Assembly (NCBI GenBank): GCA_001543005.1
Contig: LFLB01000007.1
Span: forward strand, 124,001-188,000
Length of the DNA stretch: 64,000 bases
Direction: 5' to 3'
DNA from: Candidatus Spongiihabitans thiooxidans
GTDB lineage: Bacteria > Pseudomonadota > Gammaproteobacteria > Arenicellales > Poriferihabitantaceae
The notes below the pieces were generated by a model. That model worked only from the letters and a program-made list of their open reading frames with translations, was not told the origin of the DNA and did no database searches. This document shows, piece after piece, positions 26,805 through 36,849 of the stretch; position 1 is the stretch's first letter, and every line of letters begins with the position of its first letter. The translations under genes were made by a program, and so were the position numbers.

Positions 26805-29150
26805 ATGAATACTGACAACAAACTAGATATCCGATTCAGTTCGCTAATCAGGTCTGGAATGGTGATTTTCAGCATCATGTTGTTGGTATTTGGGTTGTTG
26901 GTATTTGCGGTGATGCCAAACTTTGCGCAGGATAGCGTCCAGGCTGGCCAACAAGGCGGTTCCTCGCAGATTTCCCGGGAGGAATTGCGAGCGGTGCTGA
27001 CCGAAATGCTGCTGGGGGATCAAGTGCAACTTAATGCCGAGCAGACCGACTCTGGCAAAACAGCCCATGCCTATGATACGACTGCCAATAACAAGTCGGG
27101 AATCGAAGACATGGAACAAGGCCAGGCTTCCGTGTTCGGTGAAAAGCTGGCAACGATGGTGCAACAGTTTCCCGATTATCCCGAGGCTTTTTCCAGGGCG
27201 TTTGCAAAGTCGACTAATCCGGAAATTGGCTGGTCCGGTTTCCGGGTGCTAATGGCCATCGTGGTTACTTTTATCGCCGGACTCCTGGCTGAATTATTTA
27301 CAACGCGCAAGCTGCTGGCTCGACTCTATGTTTATGTTGAAGGCAAGGAGAAAACCTCTGCGCTGAAATACAAGTTTATTGTTATCCGGGTGATCATCCA
27401 GCTCATTGGCGTGGCGGTGTTGGCAGTGGGGACCTATACCGTCGGCGCTCTCTCTTTCGCTGACAACCGGTACTTCGAGTTGGTGTTTACCGAACTCCTG
27501 GCTGCGCTGGTGATGCTCCGGTTGTGGATGATTCTGCTCAGAAATATTTTCTCGCCCTACCGGCCGGAGCTTCGGCCAATTCCACTGGACGATGATTCTT
27601 CAAGGCAATTATACCTTTGGTTTATCGTGTTTTTCGCCGTCATCGAGTTTGGCGATGCGCTGTTTAGATATCTGACCCCGGCCGGAATGAGCGAAGCGCA
27701 GGTTAACGGACTGTTGATTCCCTATACCTTGTCCCTGAATCTGATTGTCCTGAGCCGCATCTGGGCGATGCGCAAAAAAATTACCGGCATGTTTATCACC
27801 ACTACAGGCGCCAACTATCAGAATAATTTTGCCCAGGAATTTTTGTATACCGCGTGGCCATTTGTTTTCACTGCCTGGTTGCTGTTGTTGTGGATGCTTT
27901 GGCTTTACAAGGCCTTTCTGGGCCAATGGGATGAAGCTCAATATGTCAGTATCAGCTGGTGGATCACGCTTGCGTTCTTCGTCGCTGACCGGATATTTTA
28001 TGGTCTGGTTAAAAACGTGGTCAACATTGAGTGGTTGCACGGCGTCACATTTGAGGTGCGTTCCAGCCGGTTTATTCGCATCGTTCAGAACGGCTTTCGG
28101 CTGCTTATGATTGCCGTGGCTATCTATATGTTTAGCCTTGCTCTGGGCCTGCCGGCCGATAGCCTGATGGAGAAAAGTGCCGGTAACAAATTTCTGGGCC
28201 AGGCAATCAATTTGTTGTTCATTACCACCATTGCCTACATTGTCTGGGAGTTCTTTAATGCCCTGATTGAACGCAGTTTGCCCGAGGAGATGGACGCCAT
28301 TACCGCGCTTGAAGAAGGTGAGGGCGGCGGGGCCGGAGCGACCCGGGCTGAGACTCTGCTGCCGCTGATGCGAACCTGTCTGACCGTCGTGCTGATTTCG
28401 TTTTTAGTGCTGTCGGTGTTGCATTCTCTGGGCATCGCGATCACGCCGCTGCTGGCGGGCGCAGGGGTTGTGGGTATCGCCATCGGATTCGGCGCACAGA
28501 AACTGGTGCAAGATGTGTTGAGCGGTATTTTCTTTCTTGTGGATGACGCGTTTCGCAAGAACGAGTACATAGAAATGGAAAATCTGCGCGGCACCGTGGA
28601 AAAAATCTCTCTGAGATCGATGCAATTGCGGCATCATTTGGGTGCGGTGCAGACCATTCCCTACGGCGAAATCAAGACCGTTAAAAACCTTAGCCGAGAC
28701 TGGATTACGATGAAATTGGAACTTCGTCTTCCCTATGATGCCGATATTGAGCAGATTCGTAAAATTATCAAGCAGGTGGGGCAGGACATGCTTGAAGATG
28801 AGGAACTCGGGCCCAGCTTCATCCTGCCGCTAAAGTCACAGGGAGTGATGCGGGTTGAGGAATCCGCACTCATCGTGCGCATGAAATTCACCACCAAACC
28901 CGGCGAGCAATGGGTCATCAGACGCGAAGCCTATCGCAAAGTCAGGGACGCTCTGGCAGAGGCTGGAATTTTCTTTGCCCATCGCGAAGTACGAGTTCGA
29001 TTACCCGATGACCAGCCTACCAAAGAATTAACTGGCAACAAATCGGCTGCAAATGAAACATTGGCAAAGGCCGCTGCGGCGGCGGCTGGAAGCATTATCG
29101 CTGAAGAAGCCGAAAAAAAGGGCAAGATTGATCATAGTGACGACATGTAG
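26805..29150 (+). CDS. MscS-family mechanosensitive ion channel
   Basis: A 781-residue inner-membrane protein. A signal-like segment (residues about 15-40) is followed by a periplasmic stretch and about ten hydrophobic helices. The pore/beta region near 540-600 is clear: LLAGAGVVGIAIGFGAQKLV, then QDVLSGIFFLVDDAFRKNEY and VEKISLRSMQLRHHLGAV. A soluble alpha/beta domain follows. Larger MscS homologues of this type release solutes on hypoosmotic shock; which subgroup it belongs to (YbdG-, YnaI- or MscK-like) I cannot say. It is monocistronic, 60 or so bases downstream of decayed DNA. Confidence 0.88.
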   Translation: MNTDNKLDIRFSSLIRSGMVIFSIMLLVFGLLVFAVMPNFAQDSVQAGQQGGSSQISREELRAVLTEMLLGDQVQLNAEQTDSGKTAHAYDTTANNKSGIEDMEQGQASVFGEKLATMVQQFPDYPEAFSRAFAKSTNPEIGWSGFRVLMAIVVTFIAGLLAELFTTRKLLARLYVYVEGKEKTSALKYKFIVIRVIIQLIGVAVLAVGTYTVGALSFADNRYFELVFTELLAALVMLRLWMILLRNIFSPYRPELRPIPLDDDSSRQLYLWFIVFFAVIEFGDALFRYLTPAGMSEAQVNGLLIPYTLSLNLIVLSRIWAMRKKITGMFITTTGANYQNNFAQEFLYTAWPFVFTAWLLLLWMLWLYKAFLGQWDEAQYVSISWWITLAFFVADRIFYGLVKNVVNIEWLHGVTFEVRSSRFIRIVQNGFRLLMIAVAIYMFSLALGLPADSLMEKSAGNKFLGQAINLLFITTIAYIVWEFFNALIERSLPEEMDAITALEEGEGGGAGATRAETLLPLMRTCLTVVLISFLVLSVLHSLGIAITPLLAGAGVVGIAIGFGAQKLVQDVLSGIFFLVDDAFRKNEYIEMENLRGTVEKISLRSMQLRHHLGAVQTIPYGEIKTVKNLSRDWITMKLELRLPYDADIEQIRKIIKQVGQDMLEDEELGPSFILPLKSQGVMRVEESALIVRMKFTTKPGEQWVIRREAYRKVRDALAEAGIFFAHREVRVRLPDDQPTKELTGNKSAANETLAKAAAAAAGSIIAEEAEKKGKIDHSDDM

Positions 29151-29310
29151 GTTACGGGTGTTCACCCAGCACTGGAATCTGATCAAAACTTCTGGCAAAC
29201 AGTCAGGCTAACCGATACGCCGAACGATTGACGGCTGCAATCCCTGGCAAATAAAAAAGGGCGTTAATTTCGTTATTGACAGTGCGCTATTTGACAATCA
29301 GCCACCGCCT

Positions 29311-29862
29311 TTAAATAACCTGGTCCTCAATCATTTTTTGAAGAGCTTTTATATTGCCTTTCAGGCCGGGCAAGTGCGGGTTCGCTTTCAGGGCTCTTTG
29401 CATATACTGCAATGCCAGCCCGCGTTCCTGCAACTGTAGATAAATCATCCCTTGCCCGGACAAAGCGCCAAAATGGCGCGGTTCAAGGTTAAGCGTTTTG
29501 GCGACATCATCGGTGGACAGTTGATATTCCCCGATGAGGTAATAAACCGTTGCCCGGCGATTCCATCCTTCGGCAAATTGCGGGGCAATTTCAATTATCT
29601 CGGTAAAATATTTCACTGCTTCGTCATACTTGGCGCGACGCATACTCAGCTCGCCACGATTCATAAGATCAGTCACTTCAGGAATATCGGATTGATACCA
29701 ATTTTTCCAAATTTGTTTGGTAATTCCCGCGGCTTCAACGGTATCAAGCGTCTTGTTCAATCTGGTAAACAAGACATCCAGTTCGGAATTGTTTTGGTCT
29801 GCGTAGGATGGCATTCCACCGAGCAGAATCGTAAGTGCTGTAACTTGAAGAATTCGCCGCAT
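29311..29862 (-). CDS. TPR-repeat periplasmic protein
   Basis: A 183-residue protein with a signal peptide (MRRILQVTALTILLGGMPSY, then ADQ). Three or so tetratricopeptide repeats cover about residues 65-170 (MNRGELSMRRAKYDEAVKYF; GWNRRATVYYLIGEYQLSTD; GALSGQGMIYLQLQERGLAL). The ATG at 29862 is preferred over one five codons upstream because AGGA lies at the right distance. Function is unknown; it follows the MttB-family gene on the same strand by about 125 bases. Confidence 0.7.
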   Translation of the reverse strand: MRRILQVTALTILLGGMPSYADQNNSELDVLFTRLNKTLDTVEAAGITKQIWKNWYQSDIPEVTDLMNRGELSMRRAKYDEAVKYFTEIIEIAPQFAEGWNRRATVYYLIGEYQLSTDDVAKTLNLEPRHFGALSGQGMIYLQLQERGLALQYMQRALKANPHLPGLKGNIKALQKMIEDQVI

Positions 29863-29986
29863 GTTTAAGTCCTGCATGTTTAAGTCGCCCGCGTTTTCAA
29901 TTTAGAATTGGAAATATTAACATGGTTCACTGGCAATCACACATCGCATGAGGATAACTTACTTGCCGCCCCACTTTTTCATTTTG

Positions 29987-31525
29987 TTAATACCAGGCAT
30001 CAGGGATTTCAGATTTACGTTTTGCGATAAATTCTTTTAATGCTTGATCAACCGCTTGATCCATAGGCGGCACCTCGTAGTCATTTAGCAATTGATTCCA
30101 TCGCTCATAAGCCCGTCTCGCAGAATCCTTGCTACCCCATTCTTGCCATTGCTCGAAGCTTTCGCTATCGGATAATTTGGCATCGTAATACGCGGTTTCA
30201 TAGTTGGCCATGGTGTGGGCACAACCAAGAAAATGCCCTGAAGGTTCCACTTCTTCATAAGCACCTCTTGCCATTGCATTATCATCGAGCGGCAACCCAG
30301 ACAACATCACTTGATAGACGCCGAGACGGTCTGCATCCAGGACTAACTTTTCGTAGCCCGTGGCCAATCCCGCTTCAAGCCAGCCAGCCGCATGTAGCAC
30401 AAAATTGGCGCCACCGAGCACCGTTGACATCATCGAATCGGCGCTTTCCGCAGCGGCCTGGGCATCGGGTAATTTCGACGCCGTCAATGAACCGCCGCTG
30501 CGCAATGGCACGCCCAGTCTGCGAGCAAGTTGCCCGATAATAAAATTAGACATCACCGGCTCAGGCATGCCGAATGTCGGCGCGCCACTTTTTAAACTCA
30601 TCGAAGACAAAAAGTTTCCCAATATAAAGGGCGCACCGGGCCGCACCAATTGCGTAAACGCACCCACCATCATAGCCTCGGCCAAGGCCTGAGCAATTGA
30701 AGCGGCGGTAGTCACTGGCCCCATGGCACCACCCAAAATAAATGGTGCAACGATCAATCCTTGCCCGGCGCCACAATAAACTTGCGCCGCTTCGGTGACC
30801 ACTTTGTCCACCAATAGGGGTGAATTGGTATTGACATTGCCCATAATCACACAGTTGTTTTCCATAACCTGTTCGCCAAACAACACCCGCGCCATGTCCA
30901 CAGAATCCTGGGCGCGGGATTTTTCAGTAATCGCGCCGAGAAAGGGTTTGTCGCTATAGCGCATGTGGGCATACAGCATATCGAAGTGACGTTTGGATAC
31001 GGGCACATCGCAGGGCTCACATATCACCAATCCGGTGTGGTGAATACTCGGCAATTGATAAGCGATTTTGACCAGATTTTCCAGGTCGTTTATCGTACCG
31101 TAACGCCGTCCGCCCTCCAGATCCCGGACAAAGGGCGGCCCGTAAACGCAGGCGAATACCTGAGCGCAACCCCCAATTTCAACGCTGTTCGCCGGATTTC
31201 GCGCTAGTTGAGTGAATTTATGCGGGATGGTTTTGCATAGTTCACGGGCCATACCCTCAGGTAATTTTACCCGCGTGTCTTTTACCTCGGCACCCGCTTT
31301 TTTCCAGATACGCAATGCTTCAGGATCTCCTCGAAACTCAAGACCAATTTCCTGCATTAACCAATCGGCTTGTTGCTCCAGGATAACCAACCCTTCTTCT
31401 CCCAGAAACTCGTAGTACGGTATTTGTCTTTTTATGTATGCCGGTGCAACGAGTTTCGTTCGCTCACGTTTTTTCCTTCGTCCGAATCGCCTTTTGTTGA
31501 CTCGGTCTTTTGTGTTTCCACTCAT
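29987..31525 (-). CDS. MttB-superfamily methyltransferase (non-pyrrolysine)
   Basis: A 512-residue protein of the trimethylamine methyltransferase superfamily (COG5598). The frame has no internal TAG, so it lacks the pyrrolysine of true MttB. Such homologues, for example MtgB, demethylate glycine betaine or other quaternary amines with a cobalamin protein. Visible motifs include FLGEEGLVILEQQADWLMQE near 40, GPPFVRDLEGGRRYGTINDL near 129 and PFILGGAMGPVTTAASIAQA near 260. No corrinoid protein gene is adjacent. The substrate is not deducible; the AllA-like gene upstream may be a partner. The basic N-terminus (about 25 residues) is unusual. Confidence 0.8.
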   Translation of the reverse strand: MSGNTKDRVNKRRFGRRKKRERTKLVAPAYIKRQIPYYEFLGEEGLVILEQQADWLMQEIGLEFRGDPEALRIWKKAGAEVKDTRVKLPEGMARELCKTIPHKFTQLARNPANSVEIGGCAQVFACVYGPPFVRDLEGGRRYGTINDLENLVKIAYQLPSIHHTGLVICEPCDVPVSKRHFDMLYAHMRYSDKPFLGAITEKSRAQDSVDMARVLFGEQVMENNCVIMGNVNTNSPLLVDKVVTEAAQVYCGAGQGLIVAPFILGGAMGPVTTAASIAQALAEAMMVGAFTQLVRPGAPFILGNFLSSMSLKSGAPTFGMPEPVMSNFIIGQLARRLGVPLRSGGSLTASKLPDAQAAAESADSMMSTVLGGANFVLHAAGWLEAGLATGYEKLVLDADRLGVYQVMLSGLPLDDNAMARGAYEEVEPSGHFLGCAHTMANYETAYYDAKLSDSESFEQWQEWGSKDSARRAYERWNQLLNDYEVPPMDQAVDQALKEFIAKRKSEIPDAWY

Positions 31526-31636
31526 GTAATTTTATATCATGATTTTATTTTGGGCGGCAAGTTCCGTGGGCAATGCTGAATTAAAAAATCGATTAGGCGT
31601 TAAGTATTGTGTCCCCCGGAATCTATGAGGCTGGAA

Positions 31637-32329
31637 TTATGCACTTGGAAGCATTAGTGGCACTTTCAGATATACCCCAAATTCTTCGCCAAAATCACAG
31701 CTGACTCGTGCGTGGACTTTGCCTTGGCGGTCGAGAAACCTTTGACGATCACTAATCGGGAATATACCATCATGCCAAATTCCGGGGTGGATATACAAAC
31801 CCTGGCTGCCATCACACCAAAACGCTACAACTTTCTCCGGTTTTATATCATCACCGGGCAAGGCAACAGGCAACAGAAATGGTTGCTGGTCCAGCGGAAA
31901 GAAAAGCTGGCCGCCATCGGGATGATAGTTGAAATGCCACAAAATAATATGTTCTCTGACAATATCCTTTTTGGGCACGCCGGCCTGTGCGGATAACGCT
32001 TGTTGCGGATCACAACTCCAGCCTAAAACATACTCGCCATTAACCGCATCGTTGCGCCCCATAAGCACGTCGCCGTCCCATTCTGCGGAAAAAATACCTT
32101 CGGTAATCCCGCCTTCATCCCCGCTTCCAGCATCAATCGGCCGCCAACCCTGAGCCGGCCACGTTACGATTTCGATCTCGAATTTGTCAGCATCGCTGAC
32201 CAAAGCGCCGTAGCCCTTGACACTCTCGTCGGTTGCCTTTATCAAAGGCACGTCAAACAGCGGCAACGATGGCTTTTCGTTGGCCTCGAAAATATACTGA
32301 GGTGCGGCCCGGGTTGTGGTCTGTGTCAT
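31637..32329 (-). CDS. Ureidoglycolate lyase (AllA)-like cupin-fold protein
   Basis: A 230-residue protein. Its C-terminal half shows the PF04115-like pattern YIHPGIWHDGIFPI, then KVHARVSCDFGEEFGVYLKV; the histidines are those expected to hold a metal or contact substrate. The N-terminal part (PLFDVPLIKATDESVKGYGA) resembles the AllA start. True AllA cleaves ureidoglycolate to glyoxylate and urea, but the size (AllA is about 160 residues) and the neighbouring methyltransferase suggest a related, unassigned activity. It precedes the MttB-like gene by 111 bases and is probably co-transcribed. Confidence 0.6.
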   Translation of the reverse strand: MTQTTTRAAPQYIFEANEKPSLPLFDVPLIKATDESVKGYGALVSDADKFEIEIVTWPAQGWRPIDAGSGDEGGITEGIFSAEWDGDVLMGRNDAVNGEYVLGWSCDPQQALSAQAGVPKKDIVREHIILWHFNYHPDGGQLFFPLDQQPFLLPVALPGDDIKPEKVVAFWCDGSQGLYIHPGIWHDGIFPISDRQRFLDRQGKVHARVSCDFGEEFGVYLKVPLMLPSA

Positions 32330-32445
32330 TGCTTAATAGTCGGTAAATGAAATTAGCAAAATTATAGATGCTGGAAATGAAACCAACAAGCTCAATTTAA
32401 ATATCCGGTTTACCTCCCGACAGAGCGCCAGGCGTACCTGGTTGA

Positions 32446-32613
32446 CCCGTGAAAAATAGCCCGTGAAAAATAGCCCGAGAAAAATAGCCCGAGAAAAATA
32501 GCCCGAGAAAAATAGCCCGAGAAAAATAGCCCGAGAAAAATAGCCCGAGAAAAATAGCCCGAGAAAAATAGCCCGAGAAAAATAGCCCGAGAAAAATAGC
32601 CCGAGAAAAATAG
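32446..32613. repeat. Minisatellite: 12 copies of a 14-bp unit
   Basis: The unit CCCGAGAAAAATAG is repeated without gaps: two first copies with T for A (CCCGTGAAAAATAG), then ten identical copies, 168 bp in all. It ends two bases from the discriminator base of the adjacent tRNA gene, so on the tRNA's strand it forms the immediate 3' trailer with a T-rich run every 14 bases. The long open frame through it is a by-product of the repeat. Confidence 0.95.
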
Positions 32614-32615
32614 GG

Positions 32616-32689
32616 TGGGCCCGGTAGGACTTGAACCTACGACCAATGGATTATGAGTCCACTGCTCTAACCGGCTGAGCTACAGGCCC
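32616..32689 (-). tRNA. tRNA with CAT anticodon (probably tRNA-Ile2)
   Basis: A 74-base tRNA read leftwards. The acceptor stem GGGCCTG pairs with CGGGCCC, the anticodon loop is CTCATAA (anticodon CAT), and the T loop is GGTTCAAGTCC. The body resembles gammaproteobacterial tRNA-Ile2, whose C34 is changed to lysidine by TilS, more than initiator tRNA-Met; elongator tRNA-Met is the alternative. After discriminator A the genome has CCC, not CCA, so the 3' CCA seems not to be fully encoded. Confidence 0.88.
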
Positions 32690-32790
32690 TATAAGGGAGG
32701 CCAAAAAGTCGGCCTGCCACATGAAAGCACAGCAAATATCGACATTGGTGCCCGACCTTGGCCGGGATGACGGCTAAAATTCAAATGCCT

Positions 32791-34692
32791 CTAAGTGCCG
32801 TCCAGAAAACTTTTTAAATGCTCCGACCGACTCGGGTGTCTCAGCTTTCTGAGCGCCTTGGCTTCTATTTGGCGGATACGTTCCCGGGTTACGTCGAATT
32901 GTTTGCCAACTTCTTCCAGAGTATGATCGGTGTTCATGCCGATGCCAAATCGCATTTGCAATACTTTCGCTTCGCGCTCAGTCAGTGATTCGAGAATTTG
33001 ATCGGTCGCGCTTTTTAAGCCAGAAGCCGTTGCGATATCAACCGGCGCTTTGATGTTTTTATCTTCGATAAAATCACCCAGATGAGAGTCTTCGTTATCA
33101 CCGATTGGCATTTCCATCGAAATGGGCTCTTTGGCAATTTTCAACACCTTTCTTACTTTGTCTTCGGGCAGCTCCATTCTTTCCGCCAATTCTTCAGGCA
33201 ACGCATCCCTGCCTTTTTCCTGAAGGATCTGCCTGGAAACCCGATTGAGTTTATTAATGGTTTCTATCATATGCACTGGAATACGAATGGTTCTGGCTTG
33301 ATCGGCGATGGAGCGGGTAATCGCCTGTCGAATCCACCAGGTTGCATAAGTTGAAAACTTATAACCACGGCGATATTCGAACTTATCAACCGCTTTCATC
33401 AAACCGATGTTGCCTTCCTGAATCAAATCCAGAAATTGCAAACCGCGGTTGGTATATTTTTTTGCGATGGAAATAACCAATCTGAGATTGGCTTCCACCA
33501 TTTCCTTTTTAGCGCGGCGCGCTTTAGCTTCGCCGATGGATAACCGCTGACTTAGATCTTTGAGCTCGGCAAGCTCAAGGCCTGCTTTCTCCTGGGTTTT
33601 GACCAACCGTGCGGTGTGTTCGGCGATCGTGCCTTCATATTTTGTCAGACGCGGCGTATCGTTGCCACAGTCCATTACTAACTTATGGAACCACACCAGG
33701 GTGGTTTCATTATCCCGAAAATACGCCAGAAATTGCTTGCGCGGCACTTTGCCGTAGTTAATACAATACCGCGCAATGCTTCGCTCGCAGTCCTTGACTT
33801 CAATCATGCAGTTGCGCAATGCTGCCGATAACGCTTCGACTTTTGCCGGCACAAATTTTATTTGCAACAGTTGGTCACCGAGGTTTCGTCGATTGCGCAA
33901 CGCTTGCTTGCTACCAAGCCCGTGGGTTTCGATTGCTTTGGTTAAGGCATTCCAGGTACGTCGCATGCGCCGGAATCGAACAATCGCATCATCGTAATCC
34001 GGGCCGCTGGGAGACGCTTCTTGTTCGGCTGCATTTTGTCCAGGTTTTCCTGGGATAGCCACAGTCTGGTCGTCCAATGCGTTTAATTCCATGAAAGCCG
34101 CCACCACTTCAGTCAATTTCATTTCACCGGCCTCAATAGCCGCGGCATAATCCAGAAGTTGGCGAATGGCGATGGGGGCAATTACGAATGCTGCGGCACT
34201 TTGTCGATTGCCGGCTTCGATCCGTTTTGCCAAGGCAATCTCATCCTCTCTGGTCAACAATTCAACGGTTCCCATCTCGCGCATGTACATCCGCACCGGG
34301 TCGGTAGTTCGACCAAATTCACTTTCCACCGCAGTTTTAAGCGCAGCACTGACTTCTTCGGCAACCTCCTGGTCTTCCGGGTTGTCACGCTTCAAGGTCA
34401 TGCTATCGGCATCCGGCGCCTTGTCCACCACCTCAATGCCCATGTCATTAATCATGTTGACAACAACCTCAATCTGGTCGGTGTCGTGCATATTTTCAGG
34501 CAGGTGATCATTGATTTCGGGGTAAGTTAAAAACCCTTGATCCTTGCCTTTTAAGATGAGCTTTTTGAGATCAGAAGGTGGCTTCCTTACTACCTTCAAA
34601 TCTTCCTCTGCGGCTGCCTTGGCATCAATCGTTGCGTCAATAATAGCTTTGTCATTGACTTTAGTATTGGGGGTTTGGGGTTTGTTACTCAT
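32791..34692 (-). CDS. rpoD: RNA polymerase sigma factor RpoD (sigma-70)
   Basis: The 633-residue housekeeping sigma factor. Region 1.1 is N-terminal ([20 protein letters not shown]), region 1.2 reads [20 protein letters not shown], and region 2 has [20 protein letters not shown], then [20 protein letters not shown] and [14 protein letters not shown]. The region 4.2 HTH is [20 protein letters not shown]. The non-conserved region after 1.2 is present, as in other proteobacterial RpoD proteins. It lies downstream of dnaG in the classical macromolecular-synthesis arrangement; rpsU is not in front of dnaG here. Confidence 0.97.
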   Translation of the reverse strand: MSNKPQTPNTKVNDKAIIDATIDAKAAAEEDLKVVRKPPSDLKKLILKGKDQGFLTYPEINDHLPENMHDTDQIEVVVNMINDMGIEVVDKAPDADSMTLKRDNPEDQEVAEEVSAALKTAVESEFGRTTDPVRMYMREMGTVELLTREDEIALAKRIEAGNRQSAAAFVIAPIAIRQLLDYAAAIEAGEMKLTEVVAAFMELNALDDQTVAIPGKPGQNAAEQEASPSGPDYDDAIVRFRRMRRTWNALTKAIETHGLGSKQALRNRRNLGDQLLQIKFVPAKVEALSAALRNCMIEVKDCERSIARYCINYGKVPRKQFLAYFRDNETTLVWFHKLVMDCGNDTPRLTKYEGTIAEHTARLVKTQEKAGLELAELKDLSQRLSIGEAKARRAKKEMVEANLRLVISIAKKYTNRGLQFLDLIQEGNIGLMKAVDKFEYRRGYKFSTYATWWIRQAITRSIADQARTIRIPVHMIETINKLNRVSRQILQEKGRDALPEELAERMELPEDKVRKVLKIAKEPISMEMPIGDNEDSHLGDFIEDKNIKAPVDIATASGLKSATDQILESLTEREAKVLQMRFGIGMNTDHTLEEVGKQFDVTRERIRQIEAKALRKLRHPSRSEHLKSFLDGT

Positions 34693-34878
34693 AAACAGCC
34701 AGCTGCCTCGGGAAATTGGAGGTCCAAATATGGACCGGATACCGCTAAAAAATGCGACCGCGCATTATACATAAAATGTAGTGCTTTACTTAACTATTTC
34801 AATGGCTTATTTCGACAAAAAATGCCTGATCAAGCTGAAAATCCAGGCCGTTGCCGATTAATTGCGCTTGACCCATGG

Positions 34879-36696
34879 TCAGGATTCCTCCTTCCTGGCA
34901 TTCTTCCTGGCATTTAATAACTCAACCAACGCTACTTTTTCGTCTTCTTTCAGCTCTTTTATGTTTTTTTGCCGCAGTTTTTCGAGCACTTCTTGTCGGT
35001 CATACTCCTTCTGATTTTCCAACAACCGCCCTACGGTATCTTTGAATTGAAGCTCAAGCACATCATCGTCTATGAAATTGGTGCGCATCGCCAATTTTTC
35101 CAGATACCCATGATAAGGCGAATCCCGGAACAGCTCCAGCAACCTTGCCGTGGTTTGCTCAGGCTGGTTTTGAATCAGCTCGACCATTTTAATCAATACC
35201 TCGGCGCCTTGAATTCGAAGCTGTTGTAGCGCGGCAACATCATCAAGCGCCAACGCCAGTTGCGGGTTTTGCAACAATAAACTAATGGCAAATGCCAAGG
35301 GCGAAATCTGGCCGGGCTGATTCGGCTTGTTTTTACTCGGCTTGCGCGTGCGGGAATTGAGATTGTTTGAATATTCCTGCTTGCCCAATTGGGTGCCCGT
35401 CAATCCGCTTAATGAAGTCAGCCTGTCAAACATCAAGTCTCGTAGCGCCCCGACAGGCAGTTGCGCGAGTAAAGGTTTCGCCAAACTGACCAGCTGCGCT
35501 CTCCCATCTCTGCTCGCCATATCGACTTGCTCGGTCAGGTGGTCGAATAAAAAATCCAGCATGGACTTCGCCGTATTGATCCGCTCAACAAATGCCGCTT
35601 GCCCTTGCGTGCGCACTATAGAATCGGGGTCTTCGCCATCGGGAAGAAACAAGAGACCGACTTTTCGGCCATCCTGCATTTCCGGCAAGGAAACCTGCAA
35701 TGCCTTCCAGGCCGCCGCCCGCCCGGCACGGTCGCCATCAAAACAAAACACCACTTCCGCGGCAAGCCGAAATAGTCGTTGCAAATGCATCCTGGTGGTT
35801 GCCGTGCCCAAGGTCGCCACGGCATTATCGACGCCAAACTGCGCCAGGCTGACCACGTCCATATAGCCCTCCACAACAATACTTTTTTTGGCGGCAGCAA
35901 TTGCACGGCGCGCACGATGCAGCCCATAAAGTTCGGCGCCTTTATGAAATAACGGCGTTTCCGGGGAGTTTAAATACTTCGGTTCGCCAGCGCCGATGAT
36001 TCGACCACCGAAGCCGACCACCCGACCGCGATGATCTTCAATGGGGAAAATAATCCGACTGCGAAATCGATCGAAAAACTTAGCGCCGGATTCTGAATTT
36101 TGGCCTGGGCTGGGGTCGTCTTTCTGCATAATTAACCCGGTTTTGACTAATTGCTGTCGCGCTTGAGGAGTGGCTGCTAACGCCAGCACTAAATCGTTCC
36201 AGCTATCCGGCGCGAAACCAATGCCAAAACTTGCAGCGATTTTTCCATCCAGTCCTCGAGTCTTTAAATAAGCAACTGCCTGCCTGGCATCTGGATGCTT
36301 GCGTAATTGCTGTTGGAACCAAAAATTGGCTTGTTTGACCATGCCAAGCAGGTCCCCGGCGCTTTCCCTGGGGGTTGCGGCCTGTGTGCCTGGTGTCTGC
36401 TGAGGCAACTGCAAGCCGACGCCATCCGCCAATTCTTCAATCGCTTCGACGAAACTCAGGTTTGCGTAATCCATTAGAAACCCAATCGCGGTGCCATGGG
36501 CGCCACAACCAAAGCAATGATAGAACTGCTTGGTCGGGCTGACCGTGAATGACGGTGTTTTCTCGTCATGAAATGGGCATCTGGCCTGAAATTCCTTGCC
36601 CTTTCGGGTTAACGGCACTCTACTGTCGATGACCTCGACGATGTCAACTCTTGACACCAACTCATCGATAAAAGTACTTGGTATTTTTCCTGCCAT
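34879..36696 (-). CDS. dnaG: DNA primase
   Basis: A 605-residue replication primase. The N-terminal zinc-binding domain has Cys40, His43, Cys61 and Cys64 (CPFHDEKTPSF and HCFGCGAHG). The TOPRIM core shows VVEGYMDVVSLAQFGVDNAV near 267 and CFDGDRAGRAAAWKA near 317. The C-terminal helicase-binding domain follows. It is separated from rpoD by 186 bases with no gene. The start ATG at 36696 gives MAGKIPSTFIDELVSRVDIV, the usual N-terminus. Confidence 0.96.
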   Translation of the reverse strand: MAGKIPSTFIDELVSRVDIVEVIDSRVPLTRKGKEFQARCPFHDEKTPSFTVSPTKQFYHCFGCGAHGTAIGFLMDYANLSFVEAIEELADGVGLQLPQQTPGTQAATPRESAGDLLGMVKQANFWFQQQLRKHPDARQAVAYLKTRGLDGKIAASFGIGFAPDSWNDLVLALAATPQARQQLVKTGLIMQKDDPSPGQNSESGAKFFDRFRSRIIFPIEDHRGRVVGFGGRIIGAGEPKYLNSPETPLFHKGAELYGLHRARRAIAAAKKSIVVEGYMDVVSLAQFGVDNAVATLGTATTRMHLQRLFRLAAEVVFCFDGDRAGRAAAWKALQVSLPEMQDGRKVGLLFLPDGEDPDSIVRTQGQAAFVERINTAKSMLDFLFDHLTEQVDMASRDGRAQLVSLAKPLLAQLPVGALRDLMFDRLTSLSGLTGTQLGKQEYSNNLNSRTRKPSKNKPNQPGQISPLAFAISLLLQNPQLALALDDVAALQQLRIQGAEVLIKMVELIQNQPEQTTARLLELFRDSPYHGYLEKLAMRTNFIDDDVLELQFKDTVGRLLENQKEYDRQEVLEKLRQKNIKELKEDEKVALVELLNARKNARKEES

Positions 36697-36849
36697 GGCG
36701 GGATTTTACTTTAAATGGCCTTAATGCTGTGCGCTCACAAGAACGGCAGAGTTTACGGGTATTCTTTGGTGACTAATGAAATAGTAATCGGTTAAAATCG
36801 CGCCTTTTACGACACCAACTGCTTCCTGCCCGATCCATTATGATTCCCC

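Noticed and set aside
32410-32646. A 78-codon open frame on the minus strand through the minisatellite and tRNA
   Set aside because: It consists of the 14-bp repeat read in rotating frames and overlaps the tRNA gene; there is no ribosome-binding site and no homology.
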